Positions 21,015-23,417 of a DNA stretch of 23,417 nt are shown one piece after another (within the stretch, counting starts at the first letter, position 1; each line of letters opens with the position of its first letter). The notes below the pieces were generated by a model. That model was given only the letters and a program-made list of their open reading frames with translations, ran no database searches and had not been told where the DNA came from. The translations under genes and the position numbers were made by a program. This stretch comes from an uncultured Eubacteriales bacterium (lineage in GTDB: Bacteria > Bacillota > Clostridia > Oscillospirales > CAG-272): assembly GCA_905210485.1 (NCBI GenBank), contig CAJLXA010000031.1:1-23417 (forward strand), given 5' to 3'.

Positions 21015-23240
21015 ATGAACATCATCAAGAGAAGCGGGGCGGAAACCGTCTTTGACGAATCGAAAATTCTGACCGCTATTCATAAAGCCAATGATTCTGT
21101 AGAACCTGATTACCGTATTTCCGAAGAGGAGATACGAAAGATTGCCGCCGACGTGACAAAGACCGCATCCGAAAGCGGCCGCGCCATGAACGTGGAGGAG
21201 ATACAGGATCTTGTTGAAGATCACTTGATGGCGCTGAAAGCGTTTAAACTCGCGCGTAACTATATTACGTATCGCTATCGTCGTTCCATTGTCCGCCGTT
21301 CCAATACAACGGACGATCAGATTTTAACGTTGATTGAATGTAATAACGAGGAAGTCAAGCAGGAAAACTCCAATAAAAACCCGACCGTTAACAGTGTACA
21401 GCGCGACTATATGGCCGGCGAAGTATCGAAAGACATTACAAAGCGGATTCTTTTGCCCGCGGATATTGTGGAAGCGCACGAAAAGGGGATCATTCATTTT
21501 CATGACGCCGACTATTTTGCGCAACACATGCACAACTGCGATCTTGTGAATCTGGAGGATATGCTTCAGAACGGCACGGTTATCAGCGGTACGATGATCG
21601 AGCGCCCGCACAGTTTTTCGACCGCCTGCAATATTGCGACCCAGATCATCGCGCAGATCGCCTCCAACCAGTACGGCGGGCAGTCGATCTCGCTGACGCA
21701 TCTGGCGCCGTTCGTGCAGGTCAGCCGCGAGCGCATCCGCCGCGAGGTCGCGGCCGAGATGCAGGCCATCGACGCGCATCCGGGCGAGGAGAAGCTGGCA
21801 GAGCTGGTCGAAAACCGCGTGCGCGAGGAGATCCGCCGCGGCGTGCAGACGATCCAGTATCAGGTCGTCACGCTGCTGACTACGAACGGCCAGGCCCCGT
21901 TCGTGACGGTGTTCATGTACCTCGGCGAGGCGAAAAACGAGCAGGAGCGCCACGACCTCGCCATGATCATCGAGGAGACGCTGCGCCAGCGCTATCAGGG
22001 CGTGAAAAACGAGAAGGGCGTGTGGGTCACGCCGGCGTTCCCGAAGCTCATCTACGTGCTGGAGGAGGACAATATTACCGAGGGTTCGAAGTTCTGGTAT
22101 CTGACGAAGCTTGCTGCCCGCTGCACCGCCAAGCGCATGGTGCCGGACTATATCTCGGAAAAGAAAATGCGCGAGCTGAAGCTCTCCAAGGGCGAGATGC
22201 CGGGTCACGGCGACGTGTATACCTGCATGGGTTGCCGCAGCTTCCTCACGCCCGACCGCTCCGGCACAGGCTGGAACAATGTGGCAAACGCCGGCAATTA
22301 CGAGCCGGGTAAGCCCAAGTATTACGGCAGATTCAATCAGGGCGTCGTGACGATCAACCTGGTGGATGTGGCGCTGTCGTCGAACGGTGCGCTCGATAAG
22401 TTCTGGAAGATCTTCGACGAGCGGCTGGAGCTTTGCTACAAAGCCCTCATGTGCCGCCACAACCGCCTCAAGGGCACGCTCTCGGACGCGGCGCCGATTC
22501 TCTGGCAGTACGGCGCGCTGGCGCGGCTCAAAAAGGGCGAGCCGATCGATAAGCTCCTGTACGGCGGCTATTCGACCATTTCCCTCGGCTACGCGGGACT
22601 TTACGAATGCGTCAAGTACATGACCGGCAAGTCTCACACGGACCCTGCCGCGACGCCGTTTGCGCTCGATATCATGCAGCACATGAACGATGCCTGCAAG
22701 CGCTGGAAGGAAGCGACCGACATCGACTTCTCGCTCTACGGAACGCCGCTGGAATCGACGACGTACAAGTTTGCCAAGTGCCTGCAGAAGCGCTTCGGCA
22801 TCGTCGAGGGCATCACGGACAAGAACTACATCACAAACTCCTATCACATCCATGTGACCGAGCATATCAACGCCTTCGACAAGCTCGCGTTTGAGTCGCA
22901 GTTCCAGGCGCTCTCGCCCGGCGGCGCGATCAGCTACGTGGAGGTGCCGAACATGCAGAACAACATCGACGCCGTGCTTGAGGTCATGAAGTTCATCTAT
23001 GATCACATCATGTACGCCGAGCTGAATACCAAGTCGGACTATTGCCAGGTCTGCGGTTTCGATGGCGAAATCGAAATCAAGGAAGACCCCGACGGCAAGC
23101 TGGTCTGGACCTGCCCGCAGTGCGGCAACACCGACCAGTCGAAGATGAACGTCGCGCGCCGGACGTGCGGCTACATCGGCACCCAGTACTGGAACCAGGG
23201 CAGAACCCAGGAGATCCGCGACCGCGTCCTGCACCTGTAA
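21015..23240 (+). CDS. nrdD: Anaerobic (class III) ribonucleoside-triphosphate reductase NrdD
   Basis: The 741-residue oxygen-sensitive enzyme reduces NTPs to dNTPs with a glycyl radical installed by NrdG. An N-terminal ATP-cone (about 1-90, IIKRSGAETVFDESKILTAI onward) provides dATP/ATP control. The core has GIIHFHDADYFAQHMHNCDL, the active-site loop TCMGCRSFLTPDRSG (Cys404/Cys407), a zinc site of Cys677, Cys680, Cys700 and Cys703, and the C-terminal radical motif RRTCGYIGTQYWNQGR (probable radical Gly719). Length is normal and no residue seems lost. Base use changes sharply inside the gene near 21.6 kb: 53 of 120 bases are G/C in 21301-21420 but 86 of 120 in 21721-21840. No nrdG is in the window; it may lie beyond the right edge. 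Confidence 0.96.
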   Translation: MNIIKRSGAETVFDESKILTAIHKANDSVEPDYRISEEEIRKIAADVTKTASESGRAMNVEEIQDLVEDHLMALKAFKLARNYITYRYRRSIVRRSNTTDDQILTLIECNNEEVKQENSNKNPTVNSVQRDYMAGEVSKDITKRILLPADIVEAHEKGIIHFHDADYFAQHMHNCDLVNLEDMLQNGTVISGTMIERPHSFSTACNIATQIIAQIASNQYGGQSISLTHLAPFVQVSRERIRREVAAEMQAIDAHPGEEKLAELVENRVREEIRRGVQTIQYQVVTLLTTNGQAPFVTVFMYLGEAKNEQERHDLAMIIEETLRQRYQGVKNEKGVWVTPAFPKLIYVLEEDNITEGSKFWYLTKLAARCTAKRMVPDYISEKKMRELKLSKGEMPGHGDVYTCMGCRSFLTPDRSGTGWNNVANAGNYEPGKPKYYGRFNQGVVTINLVDVALSSNGALDKFWKIFDERLELCYKALMCRHNRLKGTLSDAAPILWQYGALARLKKGEPIDKLLYGGYSTISLGYAGLYECVKYMTGKSHTDPAATPFALDIMQHMNDACKRWKEATDIDFSLYGTPLESTTYKFAKCLQKRFGIVEGITDKNYITNSYHIHVTEHINAFDKLAFESQFQALSPGGAISYVEVPNMQNNIDAVLEVMKFIYDHIMYAELNTKSDYCQVCGFDGEIEIKEDPDGKLVWTCPQCGNTDQSKMNVARRTCGYIGTQYWNQGRTQEIRDRVLHL

Positions 23241-23282
23241 CTCTATCATTTGATTTGCAATCAGACGTTTTCTTCAAAACAG

Positions 23283-23338
23283 AAAAGCAGCCCTGCTTGA
23301 TGCCGCCTTTATGGTGTGCGTCAAGCAGGGCTGTTTTT
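23283..23338 (+). terminator. Strong terminator after nrdD
   Basis: An 18-bp stem with one G:U pairs AAAAGCAGCCCTGCTTGA (23283-23300) with TCAAGCAGGGCTGTTTTT (23321-23338) around a 20-nt loop. Confidence 0.85.
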
Positions 23339-23359
23339 GAAAATTGTGTGCAGCATCGG

Positions 23360-23388
23360 TTGCTGGGGTTCTCATGGTCTGATATAAT
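23360..23388 (+). promoter_or_regulatory. SigA-type promoter reading out of the window
   Basis: TTGCTG (23360-23365) and TATAAT (23383-23388) are 17 nt apart. The driven gene starts beyond the right edge. Confidence 0.55.
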
Positions 23389-23417
23389 AAGACTATAAAA
23401 CAGAATACAGAACGACA

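Noticed and set aside
21324..23249. Very long minus-strand open frame antisense to nrdD
   Set aside because: It lies in the GC-rich part of nrdD, where codon bias leaves the opposite strand free of stops; its product is low-complexity Arg/Val/Leu-rich, and nrdD is certain.
1..23417. CRISPR arrays, transposases, integrases, rRNA genes, toxin-antitoxin pairs
   Set aside because: No regularly spaced repeats, DDE or recombinase motifs, rRNA segments or typical two-gene toxin cassettes were found on either strand.

Overview
The window looks like a chromosomal segment of a strictly anaerobic, low-to-mid GC Firmicute, most likely a clostridial lineage. I infer this from the gene set (NfnAB transhydrogenase, acetate kinase, oxygen-sensitive class III ribonucleotide reductase, iron-dependent alcohol dehydrogenase, YerB-like DUF3048 lipoprotein, TmcAL), from strong AGGAGG-type ribosome sites and from many SigA-type promoters with exact 17-nt spacers. 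Genus cannot be read from the sequence alone.

Layout. Bases 1-2658 carry the end of nfnA, nfnB (4-base TGATG overlap region) and a comF-like gene. A 419-bp gap with strong RNA folding potential follows. Next comes a promoter-led operon of a small zinc-ribbon protein, a 507-aa membrane protein with an SPFH-like region and a 67-aa single-span protein (3078-5153). It converges on dapA (minus) at a shared hairpin terminator. queA is divergent from dapA. It is followed by a homodimeric-type ABC exporter and a tocopherol-cyclase-like protein. A second convergent hairpin separates these from a minus-strand group: tmcAL, a 97-aa unknown and a DUF3048 lipoprotein. ackA is divergent from tmcAL, and its terminator is shared with a convergent P-loop ATPase gene.

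Bases 15.7-17.4 kb form a decayed, accessory-looking stretch. It holds two tRNA-Val genes (anticodons CAC and GAC), a GNAT acetyltransferase reading frame broken by one frameshift at a T6 run, and a 138-codon reading frame interrupted by two in-frame TAA codons behind a good promoter with a duplicated -35 region. From 17.46 kb a promoter with a structured leader drives a ThuA-like gene, a divergent PRPP synthetase and a PduQ-like iron alcohol dehydrogenase. The window ends with nrdD, preceded by two NrdR-like boxes 31 bp apart, a promoter and a terminator-like leader hairpin, then a strong terminator and an outward promoter.

The most notable signals are: (1) nrdD switches abruptly from the host's mixed codon use to very GC-rich codon use about 0.6 kb into the gene while the protein stays intact, so it is a mosaic gene or an assembly join; (2) the GNAT frame break sits exactly on an in-register U UUU UUG slippery heptamer with a downstream hairpin; (3) the doubly TAA-interrupted gene; (4) the zinc-ribbon/SPFH-like/small membrane protein operon; and (5) a P-loop ATPase whose second, duplicated domain has lost its P-loop. 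No CRISPR array, transposase, integrase or rRNA was seen.
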